From Pilasporangium apinafurcum (Eukaryota; Oomycota; Peronosporomycetes; Pythiales; Pythiaceae): a stretch of DNA of 64,000 nucleotides. Positions 1 to 9,417 of this stretch are shown here, piece after piece. Made by a program: the position numbers and the translations under genes. A model generated the notes under the pieces. The model saw only the letters and a list, made by a program, of their open reading frames with translations, was not told the DNA's origin and searched no databases. Each line of letters begins with the position of its first letter. The stretch's first letter is position 1. The stretch spans positions 433,603 through 497,602 of the forward strand of contig BCKE01000020.1 in the NCBI GenBank assembly GCA_001600495.1. Reading direction: 5' to 3'.

Positions 1-1513
1 GTGATGAACCCAGTTGAACGATATGGATCACACTCGAGTTCTTGTCCGTTGTATCCGATTGCACATCCATACGTTCAAACAAATTCGAAAATGGCACAGT
101 CCATGCGGAAATTTGACCCGCAACTGTGATCAACAGCAGCGTTTCGCGGAAATAGAGGACGAAAATACTGAATTCCGTGAAAACGCGTGCAAAATCTTGT
201 ACAAACACGTGTTGAAAGGACGCGTAGGCACACTTGGATTTGTAATAGGCGAATAAGAGCAGTACTGCATCGACAACAGATAACACGATCGCATCGACGA
301 ATAAATGCTGCTGGTCAATTTCGAAGTGATGCTCCATCTGGACCCGAACAGGTGTAACAAAATTGGTCATTGGCAAGAAGTCAAAGATGACTGAATTTCT
401 CCATGACAGCGCTATACGAAGACCCATACATGACACGACGAAGCCATACATCCACCATGTCGAGTGGCCATCACTAGTCACAAATGCTCGAACCCAGTCA
501 TATCGGTCTCGCTGTTTCTGGTGCATAATACTGTTCGGTGACGCCGATTTAGCAACAACCTTGGAGTAAAAATCACTGAAATGGATCAAAACGAGATAAA
601 GGAGTCCCGAGAGCAACGTATTGGCGATCATCATGATGTATCGGCTTCGATTATCGCTTGGATCACATCCATTCAACAGATTAGCAGCGAGTGCGAGTGC
701 ATAGATCACCCACCAGAAGCAAGCGAGTAGCAATAGCTCGGTTTGGATCCGTTGGCGATTGGTGTATCGTATGATGCGGTGGATGAAAAGAGTCGAAAAC
801 AGCAACCCGATCGCTTGTACACTAGCATCAGTTGCAAACCCTACGTCTCCCAAATCATTTTGTCTATCTACCTCATGTCCATTTGTTGATGACACATCAT
901 CTTTCATTACTCCATAAAGAATCTGAATGATTGGGATAACAACGATCAATATCTGAATCGCCATATATAGGATCGAAATCTCAGCTGTCGTCAATTGTCC
1001 CAATCGCAAGTGCGACTGCTCTGTGACTTTGATCGCGTTCGCTTTGAGCGCCTTCTTGTGGAATGATTGCACTTTGTCCATCATATTGATCGAAGGATGC
1101 ACTGGTCGGAGGTGACTCAAGATCTGCGTGGGCCGCTGCAACACAGGAGCAATTCTGTGTTGAGCCATTTGCAGTGGAGAGATGGGAGTATTTGTTGGTA
1201 AAGCCACTATATTCTGCGGGTGTTTGTGCTCATTGTTCCGCTGTTCCTGTGTTGTTGGATATGACAACACTACAGGATCTGCTGCTTCATCGATTTTCGC
1301 TTCATCATCACAAACCTCTAAGAATTGGATAACTGTCTTGGAAGTGCATTGTGGTTTTGAAAACTCGGCTTGTAAAGCATCTGAAATCTTCACCTCCACA
1401 GATCTTATGTCCACTGCAGGCAGCTCATCATCCGCGCCGGTTCTACGAGGCTGCACTTTGCTGTCCATGACATCTTGTGTGAGTGTTCCACATTTGCGCG
1501 CTTCAACATCCAT
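1..1513 (-). CDS. Seven-helix membrane protein, unknown function (3' end beyond window)
   Basis: An uninterrupted minus-strand frame runs from an ATG at 1513 to the left edge, about 504 codons, with no stop reached, so the gene is truncated by the window. The first 160 or so residues are polar and probably cytosolic. I then count seven hydrophobic segments, beginning near ISILYMAIQILIVV, then a segment ending FLHRIIR-like, LLLACFWWVIYALALA, ANTLLSGLLYLVLI, WWMYGFVVSCMGL, LFVDAIVLSVVDAVLLLFAYY and FSIFVLYFRETLLLI. That topology would suit a receptor-like protein, but I see no diagnostic family motif and assign no function. It is divergent from the myosin gene, with 329 bp between the start codons. 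No intron is needed in the visible part. Confidence 0.75.
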   Translation of the reverse strand, partial: MDVEARKCGTLTQDVMDSKVQPRRTGADDELPAVDIRSVEVKISDALQAEFSKPQCTSKTVIQFLEVCDDEAKIDEAADPVVLSYPTTQEQRNNEHKHPQNIVALPTNTPISPLQMAQHRIAPVLQRPTQILSHLRPVHPSINMMDKVQSFHKKALKANAIKVTEQSHLRLGQLTTAEISILYMAIQILIVVIPIIQILYGVMKDDVSSTNGHEVDRQNDLGDVGFATDASVQAIGLLFSTLFIHRIIRYTNRQRIQTELLLLACFWWVIYALALAANLLNGCDPSDNRSRYIMMIANTLLSGLLYLVLIHFSDFYSKVVAKSASPNSIMHQKQRDRYDWVRAFVTSDGHSTWWMYGFVVSCMGLRIALSWRNSVIFDFLPMTNFVTPVRVQMEHHFEIDQQHLFVDAIVLSVVDAVLLLFAYYKSKCAYASFQHVFVQDFARVFTEFSIFVLYFRETLLLITVAGQISAWTVPFSNLFERMDVQSDTTDKNSSVIHIVQLGSS

Positions 1514-1842
1514 ATCCCAAAAATAGCCACTTCAATTCACAATATAAGTGCTCGTCTACACACTACTTTCGGCAAATATCCAGTCCAATGTGCTCCGTAC
1601 CTCTTTACTAATTACACATTTTGATAGTTGCCTTACAAGAAGGATACTTATGCAAGACATAAATTAGACCTCCTGGCCTAATTTAAGGTGGTAAAATAAT
1701 GTAGTGTGACAGATTAAGTTCTTTTTTCCGTCGCACCCACGTCTGTCATTCACTCTCACTTCCTCTTCTTGGCGATTACGTCCAACATCCGCACTCGAAA
1801 CTTTATCCCGCATTTTCCCTCGCCATTCTCTTCGAAGCACCG
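1514..1842. promoter_or_regulatory. Divergent intergenic promoter region (membrane protein / myosin)
   Basis: This 329-bp gap separates two divergently transcribed genes and should hold both core promoters. On the plus strand, pyrimidine-rich stretches around 1747-1770 and 1813-1835 contain TCATTC and CCATTC cores. These resemble the oomycete initiator (TCATT-pyrimidine type) that commonly lies within about 100 bp of the start codon. This is a motif resemblance only; no transcription start is shown. Confidence 0.35.
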
Positions 1843-4800
1843 ATGGGACGTCAGAAACCCAGTCGCAACGGTGCGAAAGCACCGTCAGGGGGCTCCTCCG
1901 CGCTTTACAGCGATGAGCGAACAGTTGTCGGGGTCGACGACCTCGTGCTGCTCAGCCAGGTGAGCGAGACGTCGATCCTGGAAAACCTCAAGATCCGTCA
2001 CGCTGCAGACGTCATATACGCGTACATTGGCCACGTGCTTGTAGTTGTGAACCCATACAAGTGGCTTGATATCTATGATGAAAATAGTATGAGGGCGTAC
2101 ACGCACAAGGCACGGATTGATGTCCCACCGCATGTGTTTGCAACTGCAGAAGAAACGTACCGCACGATGCTCAGCGAAGAAGAGAACCAATGCGTAATTA
2201 TCAGTGGCGAAAGTGGTGCGGGAAAGACTGAAGCATCGAAACAGATCCAGAATTACATCGCCGGTGTCAGTGGCAGTGGTGCGGGTGTCGACAAGGTCAA
2301 ACGCACGTTTCTGGAAAGTAATCCACTGTTAGAAGCGTTTGGCAATGCCAAGACCCTGCGGAACAACAATTCCTCGCGGTTTGGCAAATACTTTGAGCTG
2401 CTTTTTGATTCTGCAGGAAGACCTCAGGGTGGGAAAGTGACGAATTACTTGCTCGAGAAGTCGCGCGTTGTCCGACCTGGCAAAGGGGAACGCAATTTCC
2501 ACATCTTTTACCAAGTGCTGGCGGGATTACCCGCAAGTGCGAAAGCGAAACTGCATTTGGATCAATCTCCCGATAGTTTCTACTACCTCAAAGCAAGTGG
2601 GTGCTATTCAGTGGACGATGTCGATGACGCTACCGAGTTTGAAGAGACCATGACGGCCATGCAGCATGTTGGTATCAAACGAAAGCAGATTGAATTGGTC
2701 ATTCAGACGCTTGCAGCTGTGTTGCATCTGGGGAATGTGCAATTTCAGTCCGAAAGTGTAGGAGATGCAGAAGGATCGTCGATTCGAGATATGCGGTCGC
2801 TTGAAATTTCATGTGAATTGCTCGGATTAGACGCGAAACAAGTTGCACATGCATTATGCTACAAGTTGTTGCAAACGATGGCTCCGGGAGGAAAAATTGA
2901 GTCATATGAAGTGCCACAGAATCCAAGTCAAGCCAAGGCACAACGTGATTCAATCGCTAAGTCGGTGTACGACAGACTCTTTGATTTCCTCGTGGAACGG
3001 ATCAACCATGCATTGGACATTGACAAGAAAGCGGAGAAAAACGATGAAATTCTGAATCAAGAGGACATGACGACCATCGGTATTCTTGATATTTATGGAT
3101 TTGAAATTTTTGATAAAAACGGCTTTGAGCAGTTTTGTATCAATTATGTGAACGAAAAACTGCAACAAATCTTCATTGAACTGACATTGAAAAGCGAGCA
3201 GGAAGAGTATGCGCGTGAAGGGATTGCATGGTCACCGATTCCCTTCTTCAATAACAAGGTCGTGTGCGATTTGATCGAGGCTAAGCGACCAACTCCAGGC
3301 ATTTTCCTCATTCTCGACGATACTATCAAGACGATGCACTCCAGACAGGGTGATTCGGTTGATTCCACATTCTTAGAGAAAGTTGCATCCCTGCATCAAG
3401 CACATCCACATTTTTCGAAGCGTGGCAAAGTATTCGAGATCAAGCACTATGCTGGTGATGTCCAGTACAATATCGATGGCTTCGGTGACAGCAACAAAGA
3501 CTTTCTCAGCAAAGATATCGCGTTGATTATCAGTGAAAGCACCAACAAACTGATGCGGTATATTTTCCCAGAAGAAATTGACTTGAACGATAAACGCATG
3601 CCCCATACTGCTGGTTATAAGATTCGTACTCAGTGCGAAGCACTCGTGACTGCTTTGATGGATTGCACGCCTCATTACGTGCGCTGCATCAAGTCGAACG
3701 ATCAGAAACAGCCCAATAAGATGGATGATCGCCGTGTCGTTCATCAAATCAAGTATTTAGGATTGCTTGAGAATGTTAAGGTGCGCCGTGCTGGGTACGC
3801 ATACCGTGGAGATTATGGACGTTTCGTGGATCGATTCCGATTGCTGTCGAAAGAGACGTATCCTGAGTTTCGTGGAACGGATAAAAAGGGTACGCAGGCT
3901 ATTCTACGCGCTGCCGTGAAGTCTCTCCCGCAATTGGAACACGAAGTGCAGCTAGGAAAATCGATGGTGTTTATTCAAACCCCGGAGACATTTTTCGCAT
4001 TGGAGAAATTACGTGAAAAGAAGATTGGATCATTCGCGAAGAAAATTCAAAATGCGTGGAAGAAATACTTTGGACGTCGCCACTTACTGCAACTGAGTAG
4101 TGACATTACAAAGTTATACACGTCTAACAATAAGCAGCGACAACGCGTGAGTATTTACCGCCCTTTCGACGGGGATTACTTGCGGGATGAAACCACGCGT
4201 GAGGCGATCATGGGCATCATCCGCCATTATGGGGACTCGGAAAAAATTGTATTCATGGACGCAATTGAGAAAATATGTCCGCGACCAGGCAGTAGTAATA
4301 CCCCTGGTACTCCGCCTGTTGATCGAGTTGCACGACTTTTAACAATTACTGATCAATATCTGTACTTAATGGAAAAGCGATACTGGCAACCCATGGTGGA
4401 TCCGAAAAGCGCATGGGAGCCTCCACTGGTGTATCTTCGTCGACGCTTGCCTCTCACTGCTATTGAGGAAATTGCTATGAGCACGTTTGCTGATCCATAT
4501 TTTGTACTGAAGATTCATCAAGAACCGTTGAAACCACAACCAGATACGCAAAATTGGGTTGATAACAAATCCACAATGGTATGCATGGCGACAGGCAAGA
4601 AATTTGGCTTATTCAACCGACGTCATCATTGTCGGTACACGGGCAAAATCTACTGTAACGATGTCTGCAAGCAACTCGAAGTGGTGCCCGATCGAGGCTT
4701 TTATACGCCAGTGCGCGTATACGACAATGTCATCGGACTCTTTTCCACGGAGATGCCTGAGGACCAACTACTGATATCTGAGAAGAAAACAGAGATCGCG

Positions 4801-5346
4801 GTGACTCTTGTAGACGCCATTCGCTCCTTATCCAACACTGTCATCTCAATTACATTCCACAACTCGCTTCGTCTTCGCACAGCCGCGAGTGCAGACTTGT
4901 CGCGTTCGCCGTCGCAACAGATCCAGTTCGTAGCAGCAGCTGAGGATGTTATCACTGGTGACAAACTTCAAATTCAAATCCATGTGGCTCCTGGTGTACC
5001 TGAAGAGTACATTCGCAAGCGTCGACGAAGAGAAAAAGCGCGCCGTAAGAAACTTGAAAAACAGCGGGAGGAAGAGCTCGCGCTACGTGCGCAACGCCAA
5101 GCGCAACGTGAAAAAGAGCGTGAAGCCGAGCGCTTGCGCCGTGTCGCCGAAAAAAAAGCAAAGAAACAGGCCGAGCGAGAGGCGCGAAGACAAAACTCAG
5201 GCACACGCAGATCGTCCAAGGGTTCCATGGAAACAGCACGAAAATTTGGCGAAAGTGTGCACAGTTCGTCATCCTCCTTAAATAATGGAATCGGTGGTGC
5301 CAACAGCGAATTGGCAGCGATCTTGGCGCGGCGACGAGGGGAATGA
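1843..5346 (+). CDS. Class I-like myosin with IQ, TH1-like tail and degenerate FYVE-like finger
   Basis: Single-exon gene of 1167 aa encoding an actin-based motor. The motor domain fills about residues 25-740, with P-loop GESGAGKT at 122-129, switch I NNNSSRFG and switch II DIYGFEIF. One IQ-like helix follows (KKIQNAWKKYFGRR). The next segment, beginning YRPFDGDYLRD, resembles the lipid-binding TH1 tail of class I myosins. Embedded in it is a FYVE-like finger with RRHHCR (about residues 905-955) in which several zinc-binding cysteines are absent. The last 120 residues are a strongly basic Lys/Arg/Glu helix and a serine-rich end. The family moves membranes or endocytic patches along actin. The ATG at 1843 gives a normal short N-terminal extension before the motor. 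The motor call is certain; the class is an inference from the tail. Confidence 0.93.
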   Translation: MGRQKPSRNGAKAPSGGSSALYSDERTVVGVDDLVLLSQVSETSILENLKIRHAADVIYAYIGHVLVVVNPYKWLDIYDENSMRAYTHKARIDVPPHVFATAEETYRTMLSEEENQCVIISGESGAGKTEASKQIQNYIAGVSGSGAGVDKVKRTFLESNPLLEAFGNAKTLRNNNSSRFGKYFELLFDSAGRPQGGKVTNYLLEKSRVVRPGKGERNFHIFYQVLAGLPASAKAKLHLDQSPDSFYYLKASGCYSVDDVDDATEFEETMTAMQHVGIKRKQIELVIQTLAAVLHLGNVQFQSESVGDAEGSSIRDMRSLEISCELLGLDAKQVAHALCYKLLQTMAPGGKIESYEVPQNPSQAKAQRDSIAKSVYDRLFDFLVERINHALDIDKKAEKNDEILNQEDMTTIGILDIYGFEIFDKNGFEQFCINYVNEKLQQIFIELTLKSEQEEYAREGIAWSPIPFFNNKVVCDLIEAKRPTPGIFLILDDTIKTMHSRQGDSVDSTFLEKVASLHQAHPHFSKRGKVFEIKHYAGDVQYNIDGFGDSNKDFLSKDIALIISESTNKLMRYIFPEEIDLNDKRMPHTAGYKIRTQCEALVTALMDCTPHYVRCIKSNDQKQPNKMDDRRVVHQIKYLGLLENVKVRRAGYAYRGDYGRFVDRFRLLSKETYPEFRGTDKKGTQAILRAAVKSLPQLEHEVQLGKSMVFIQTPETFFALEKLREKKIGSFAKKIQNAWKKYFGRRHLLQLSSDITKLYTSNNKQRQRVSIYRPFDGDYLRDETTREAIMGIIRHYGDSEKIVFMDAIEKICPRPGSSNTPGTPPVDRVARLLTITDQYLYLMEKRYWQPMVDPKSAWEPPLVYLRRRLPLTAIEEIAMSTFADPYFVLKIHQEPLKPQPDTQNWVDNKSTMVCMATGKKFGLFNRRHHCRYTGKIYCNDVCKQLEVVPDRGFYTPVRVYDNVIGLFSTEMPEDQLLISEKKTEIAVTLVDAIRSLSNTVISITFHNSLRLRTAASADLSRSPSQQIQFVAAAEDVITGDKLQIQIHVAPGVPEEYIRKRRRREKARRKKLEKQREEELALRAQRQAQREKEREAERLRRVAEKKAKKQAEREARRQNSGTRRSSKGSMETARKFGESVHSSSSSLNNGIGGANSELAAILARRRGE

Positions 5347-5534
5347 TGGGAGTTTTGAAGCATTCACGTACAAACGTACCCAAAATTTGGATTTTGAGGA
5401 ATGGGGATAATTGTGATAGAAGAAAAAATACTGAAATATACTGAGACAAAAAATATGGAACGCAAAGGTATGCTCTATTGTACAGGATCTCTTCGTTCAC
5501 ATGCATGTTCTTTTGCCGTAGTTTACAAGTAAAC

Positions 5535-7676
5535 TCAATAATCTACAGAGAGGCTCGGCATCTCGTTGAGACGATCAATTCCGGCGCTAGTAAGCTTGCT
5601 GCAGTACCAAAGATTGATGGAGCTAAGGTTGGAGAGGGAAGTCAAGTGCATGAGGCCATCATCAGTGAGTTCTCCACACTCGGCCAAGTTCAAAGCGGTC
5701 AACGACTTGATCTTGGCCAATGTGGGCATGCCCTTATCAGAGATCAGTCCACAGTTGCCCAAATCCAGCGATTTCAAATGTGGCATGCCCAAAAAAGCAT
5801 CAAGAGCGGTGTCTGTCAATTTGGAACAACTCGCGAGATCGATGGACTGAAGTTTCTTGAGCCCAGACAAATTATGGATTCCGCTGTCGGTAAGTTTACT
5901 ACAATACCAGAGCACCAACGTCTCCAGCTCGCTCATTTGCCCGATAATCTCGATAGATTTATCTGTAAGCAGCCGACAGTTAGCCAAATTGAGTGTTCGC
6001 AGTTTGCTCAGTCCAGCGAGGTAAGAAATGCCATCATCATCGACGCGATTGCAGCGCATGAGGTTTAAATTCGTGAGGTTCGTGAGCTGTCCCAATCCAA
6101 GCAGCGCAGAATTTCCAACTTGTCGACAATTCGCGAGATCCACGATCCTCAACGACTTTAATCGCGCCAGCGAAGCAATCCCTTCGTCTCGGATCCCCGC
6201 ACAGCCACCCAAGTAGATGGATTTGAGGTGCTGTAGTTTTGTAAGCATCTCCAATCCAGCGTCTGTGACTTGATAGCAGCTTACAAGATCCAACGACGTC
6301 AAATTCGGCAACAATGCGATCGATTTAAGCGCCATGTCCGTCAATTTCCCGCATTTCATGGCATTTAAGAACCGCATCTTGCTTAGTCCTTCCATATGCA
6401 CGAATGTCTGATCCGCGATTTCACTGCAATACCAGAGATTACATGACGACAAATACCGGAAATTTGAAAGCACGGCAGTGCCAGCATCAGTGAGGTTGTA
6501 GCAACCAGCGACGTCCAGCGTAATGAGATTCGTCAAAGGCGCAAGTGCAAGGAGCCCTTCGTCCGTAAGTTCCCCTACATTAGCGACTTCGAGGTGGCGC
6601 AAGTTCACGAGCGTTTTAAGCGAACTGATCCCAACATTTGTGAGTTGGCTGCAATTGGAGAGATTCAAGTTGGTCAACGATGTGATGGACGAGAGTGCGC
6701 AGATACCACTATCGGTGAGCTGGCCTTGATTGCAGTACCAGAGATTCAGTGTTTTCAAGTTAGATAGCTTTGCGAGCTGTTGGATCCCAGCATCACCTAC
6801 ACGTCGACAGCCTCGCAGGCTTAGATTTGTCAGTCCTTGAAGTTGCGCAATGGCAGTGACACTTGTATCGGTTAGTTCCGTGCAATACCCGAGATTCAAC
6901 GTTCTCAGCTTCGGCAGTGCTTGGGCTAGTTCAACAATGCCATTGTCGGTGATCTGATAGCAGCCCTTAAGTGCAACGGATCGCAGATTTGGCATCTTTG
7001 TGAGCAGACATACCGAACTGTCGGTGAGATTGGAGCAACCAGTAAACACAATTTCCACCAAATTGGGGAACTGCGTCGGGAAATTCACAAAGTGCTCGTC
7101 ATGCACAAGTTTTCGTGCAGGAATGAACGATAACACCTGTGTGGCCTGCCCTACTTCGTAGTATAAGAGCTTGTTGGCCATTAGCAGACAGAAAATCTCT
7201 TCGACGCTCAAAAATTTGACGGCAAGGTGGAGAACTGGCACGAGCTTCATCAATCCATTGGATGGCGTGATTGAAAAATCACAACTCGAGTCTACTGACC
7301 GTCGACGCTCTATCAGCGCATTCCCATTCTCTACTCGTTGTTCTTCGTGAGTAGATGCCAGTCGATCTGTTGTTTCGATGGCTCCATCGATAGCCTTTAC
7401 AGCTGAGGTCGCCGCTTTCACGACGTCCCGCCAATGGTGGAAAGTTTTCTTTCGCCACATGTACGTCAACCGATCGTACACACAAACACAGCAATCGTCC
7501 AAATCCAAGCGTATCCCCCCACCTTGTCCTTCTCGTGCGAGACGGTCCTGGTAGCCTTCAACATTTGCTTCCGTATCGCACACACACGTGGCGCAAATGA
7601 AATCCAGCTCTTCCATGGAAAACCATGACAGCGAAGTCGATAAGCGAACCATTTGCGATATATTCACTTGCGACAA
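5535..7676 (-). CDS. Large leucine-rich repeat protein (cysteine-containing / AMN1-type LRRs)
   Basis: Intronless 713-aa protein. From about residue 195 to the end it is built of roughly twenty 23-26-residue repeats of the form L-x-x-L-x-L-x-x-C-x-x-(L/I)-(T/G)-D-x-G, the cysteine-containing LRR type found in F-box proteins such as FBXL2/FBXL14 and in AMN1. The first 195 residues contain CATC and CCVC cysteine pairs and a stretch (ILxLAVKFLSVEEIFCLLMANKLLYYEV) that could be a diverged F-box, since F-boxes commonly precede such LRRs; that reading is inference. If correct, it would be a substrate adaptor of an SCF ubiquitin ligase. Repeats are very regular at the DNA level, with recurring codon choices, which suggests expansion by internal duplication. 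It converges on the myosin gene, 188 bp away. Confidence 0.85.
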   Translation of the reverse strand: MSQVNISQMVRLSTSLSWFSMEELDFICATCVCDTEANVEGYQDRLAREGQGGGIRLDLDDCCVCVYDRLTYMWRKKTFHHWRDVVKAATSAVKAIDGAIETTDRLASTHEEQRVENGNALIERRRSVDSSCDFSITPSNGLMKLVPVLHLAVKFLSVEEIFCLLMANKLLYYEVGQATQVLSFIPARKLVHDEHFVNFPTQFPNLVEIVFTGCSNLTDSSVCLLTKMPNLRSVALKGCYQITDNGIVELAQALPKLRTLNLGYCTELTDTSVTAIAQLQGLTNLSLRGCRRVGDAGIQQLAKLSNLKTLNLWYCNQGQLTDSGICALSSITSLTNLNLSNCSQLTNVGISSLKTLVNLRHLEVANVGELTDEGLLALAPLTNLITLDVAGCYNLTDAGTAVLSNFRYLSSCNLWYCSEIADQTFVHMEGLSKMRFLNAMKCGKLTDMALKSIALLPNLTSLDLVSCYQVTDAGLEMLTKLQHLKSIYLGGCAGIRDEGIASLARLKSLRIVDLANCRQVGNSALLGLGQLTNLTNLNLMRCNRVDDDGISYLAGLSKLRTLNLANCRLLTDKSIEIIGQMSELETLVLWYCSKLTDSGIHNLSGLKKLQSIDLASCSKLTDTALDAFLGMPHLKSLDLGNCGLISDKGMPTLAKIKSLTALNLAECGELTDDGLMHLTSLSNLSSINLWYCSKLTSAGIDRLNEMPSLSVDY

Positions 7677-8245
7677 AGTGAGAGAACGCGAGGACTGGCT
7701 GATTCTGTTGTTAATTTCCTAGCCAGGAGTACACACTCGCTGGTCACTTGGACCAACTCGTTCTTCGCGCCAAATCCTCCAAGCCTCTCTCTTTCTTGTT
7801 GGTGATACCATATGCCATCCTCTCCATCTGTTCCAGCTTCTTATTTCCCACCTTGTGTGTGTCTCTCTGCTCGTCCTCATTACCCATCAGCATCACAATG
7901 AAGAATGTTGGCTATTTATTATGAGTGATGTTCTTTATTGAACCCACATATCTATGTAGGCCATAGAGTGGGCTCGTGTCACATCTTCCTTGAATGTTCC
8001 AACCGGTAAATCTTGAAAAATACCGTCTTTTCCTCAATAAAGAATTTTTTGTTTCGCTACATTTAAAACCTTATGTTCTTGTAATGAGGTTTTTTCTTCA
8101 TTGCGGCTTCTGCATAAAATTCCGCCACCCAATTCTTTTCAGATATCAATTGGAGCTCTTCCACCCATATTGAGCAGCTCCAACCAAGCAAAAGAAAGCA
8201 AAGCAGCAAACCACACAGCATTTTTTTTACATAGGCTTCAGAATC
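7677..8245. promoter_or_regulatory. Divergent intergenic region (LRR protein / eIF6)
   Basis: 569 bp between divergently oriented start codons. It contains pyrimidine-rich tracts near 7785-7875 and an AT-rich stretch near 8030-8090. I see no RNA gene, no conserved reading frame and no repeat longer than a few bases. It presumably contains the two promoters. Confidence 0.3.
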
Positions 8246-8983
8246 ATGGCGATCCGTTGTCAATTCGAAAACAGCAACGAAATTGGTGTCTTCTCCAAAC
8301 TCACGAACTCGTACTGTCTGGTCTGTGTCGGTGGATCAGAAAATTTCTACAGCACGTTTGAGGCGGAACTCGCGGACCACATCCCCGTCGTGCACGTGTC
8401 GCTCGCCGGATGCCGGTTTGTGGGACGCGTCGCTGTGGGCAACAAGCGCGGGCTACTACTGCCAAATACTACGACCGACCAAGAGATGCAACACATTCGC
8501 AACGCATTGCCCGACTCAGTGGTGGTGCAACGCGTGGAAGAGCGGCTGTCAGCGTTGGGCAACTGTATCGTCACGAACGACCATGTTGCGCTTGTTCATA
8601 CGGATCTGGATAGAGAAACCGAAGAGATTGTCGCTGATACGCTTGGTGTAGAAGTGTTCCGACAGACCATCGCCGGCAATGCGCTTGTGGGTAGCTACAG
8701 TGCACTCTCAAACCAGGGCTGTCTCGTGCACCCACGTACGTCTGTCGAAGACCAAGAGGAACTGAGTTCACTGTTGCAGGTACCGGTAGTGGCTGGTACT
8801 GTCAACCGCGGTAGTGATGTCATTGGCGCTGGGTTAGTTGTAAACGATTGGACGGCGTTTTGTGGTCTGGACACGACATCGACCGAAATTTCCGTCGTAG
8901 AAAGCATTTTCAAGCTGCAAAACGCTCAGCCAACGGCCATCTCGACGACCATGCGAAGCGCGCTGATTGATTCCATGACTTAA
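8246..8983 (+). CDS. EIF6: Eukaryotic translation initiation factor 6
   Basis: Intronless 245-aa protein, the usual length for eIF6 (Tif6 in yeast). It matches the family along its whole length: the N-terminus [20 protein letters not shown], the conserved stretch [52 protein letters not shown] and [17 protein letters not shown]. eIF6 forms a five-fold pentein ring that binds the 60S subunit and blocks premature joining with 40S; it is loaded in the nucleolus and removed in the cytosol by SBDS and EFL1. The ATG at 8246 is the family start. It faces the 3' end of the CEP162-like gene. Confidence 0.97.
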   Translation: MAIRCQFENSNEIGVFSKLTNSYCLVCVGGSENFYSTFEAELADHIPVVHVSLAGCRFVGRVAVGNKRGLLLPNTTTDQEMQHIRNALPDSVVVQRVEERLSALGNCIVTNDHVALVHTDLDRETEEIVADTLGVEVFRQTIAGNALVGSYSALSNQGCLVHPRTSVEDQEELSSLLQVPVVAGTVNRGSDVIGAGLVVNDWTAFCGLDTTSTEISVVESIFKLQNAQPTAISTTMRSALIDSMT

Positions 8984-9417
8984 ACTATTGGCTTTATATC
9001 AAAGATAGAATGGTGCGAAACGTTGCGAAGCGGGCAGAAGAAACACATCGCTATTGACTGGACGAATAAAAAACAACAAAAGCAAAAGAGGTGATATTGA
9101 TCATTCATGGGCAAGATGATGGCGACCTAATAACGGGCGTCATCTCGTTCTTGCTGAACAAGGAAGTGCAACCGAATGAAGCGTCTTCTTGGTCACAGTT
9201 GACACTTCCTTGGCTTGTACAGTAGACTCTTTTTTCGATTTTGTTTTAAGTTATTCACAGTCAATAAATTTTACGCAGCAGAGCATTTACGTTTGCTATG
9301 ACATTCATCGGTTGTATGTGATAGTTCTTGTCATGGTGATACTGATTCTGTTGGCCCTCGCAACTGTTCTAGTTCTTCCAAAATCTCTTCGAGCTACATG
9401 CACACCATACAAACAAT
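8984..9417. other. Convergent 3' intergenic region
   Basis: 434 bp between the end of eIF6 and the end of the oppositely oriented CEP162-like gene. A short plus-strand reading frame at 9189-9491 overlaps the neighbour's coding end and has no recognisable features. I see no gene here; it probably holds two 3' untranslated regions. Confidence 0.4.

Noticed and set aside
4952-5506. 184-codon minus-strand frame over the myosin tail
   Set aside because: Antisense to Lys/Arg-rich codons of the myosin C-terminus; composition is Phe/Leu/Arg noise.
5478-6068. 196-codon plus-strand frame
   Set aside because: Complement of the regular LRR codons of the minus-strand LRR gene.
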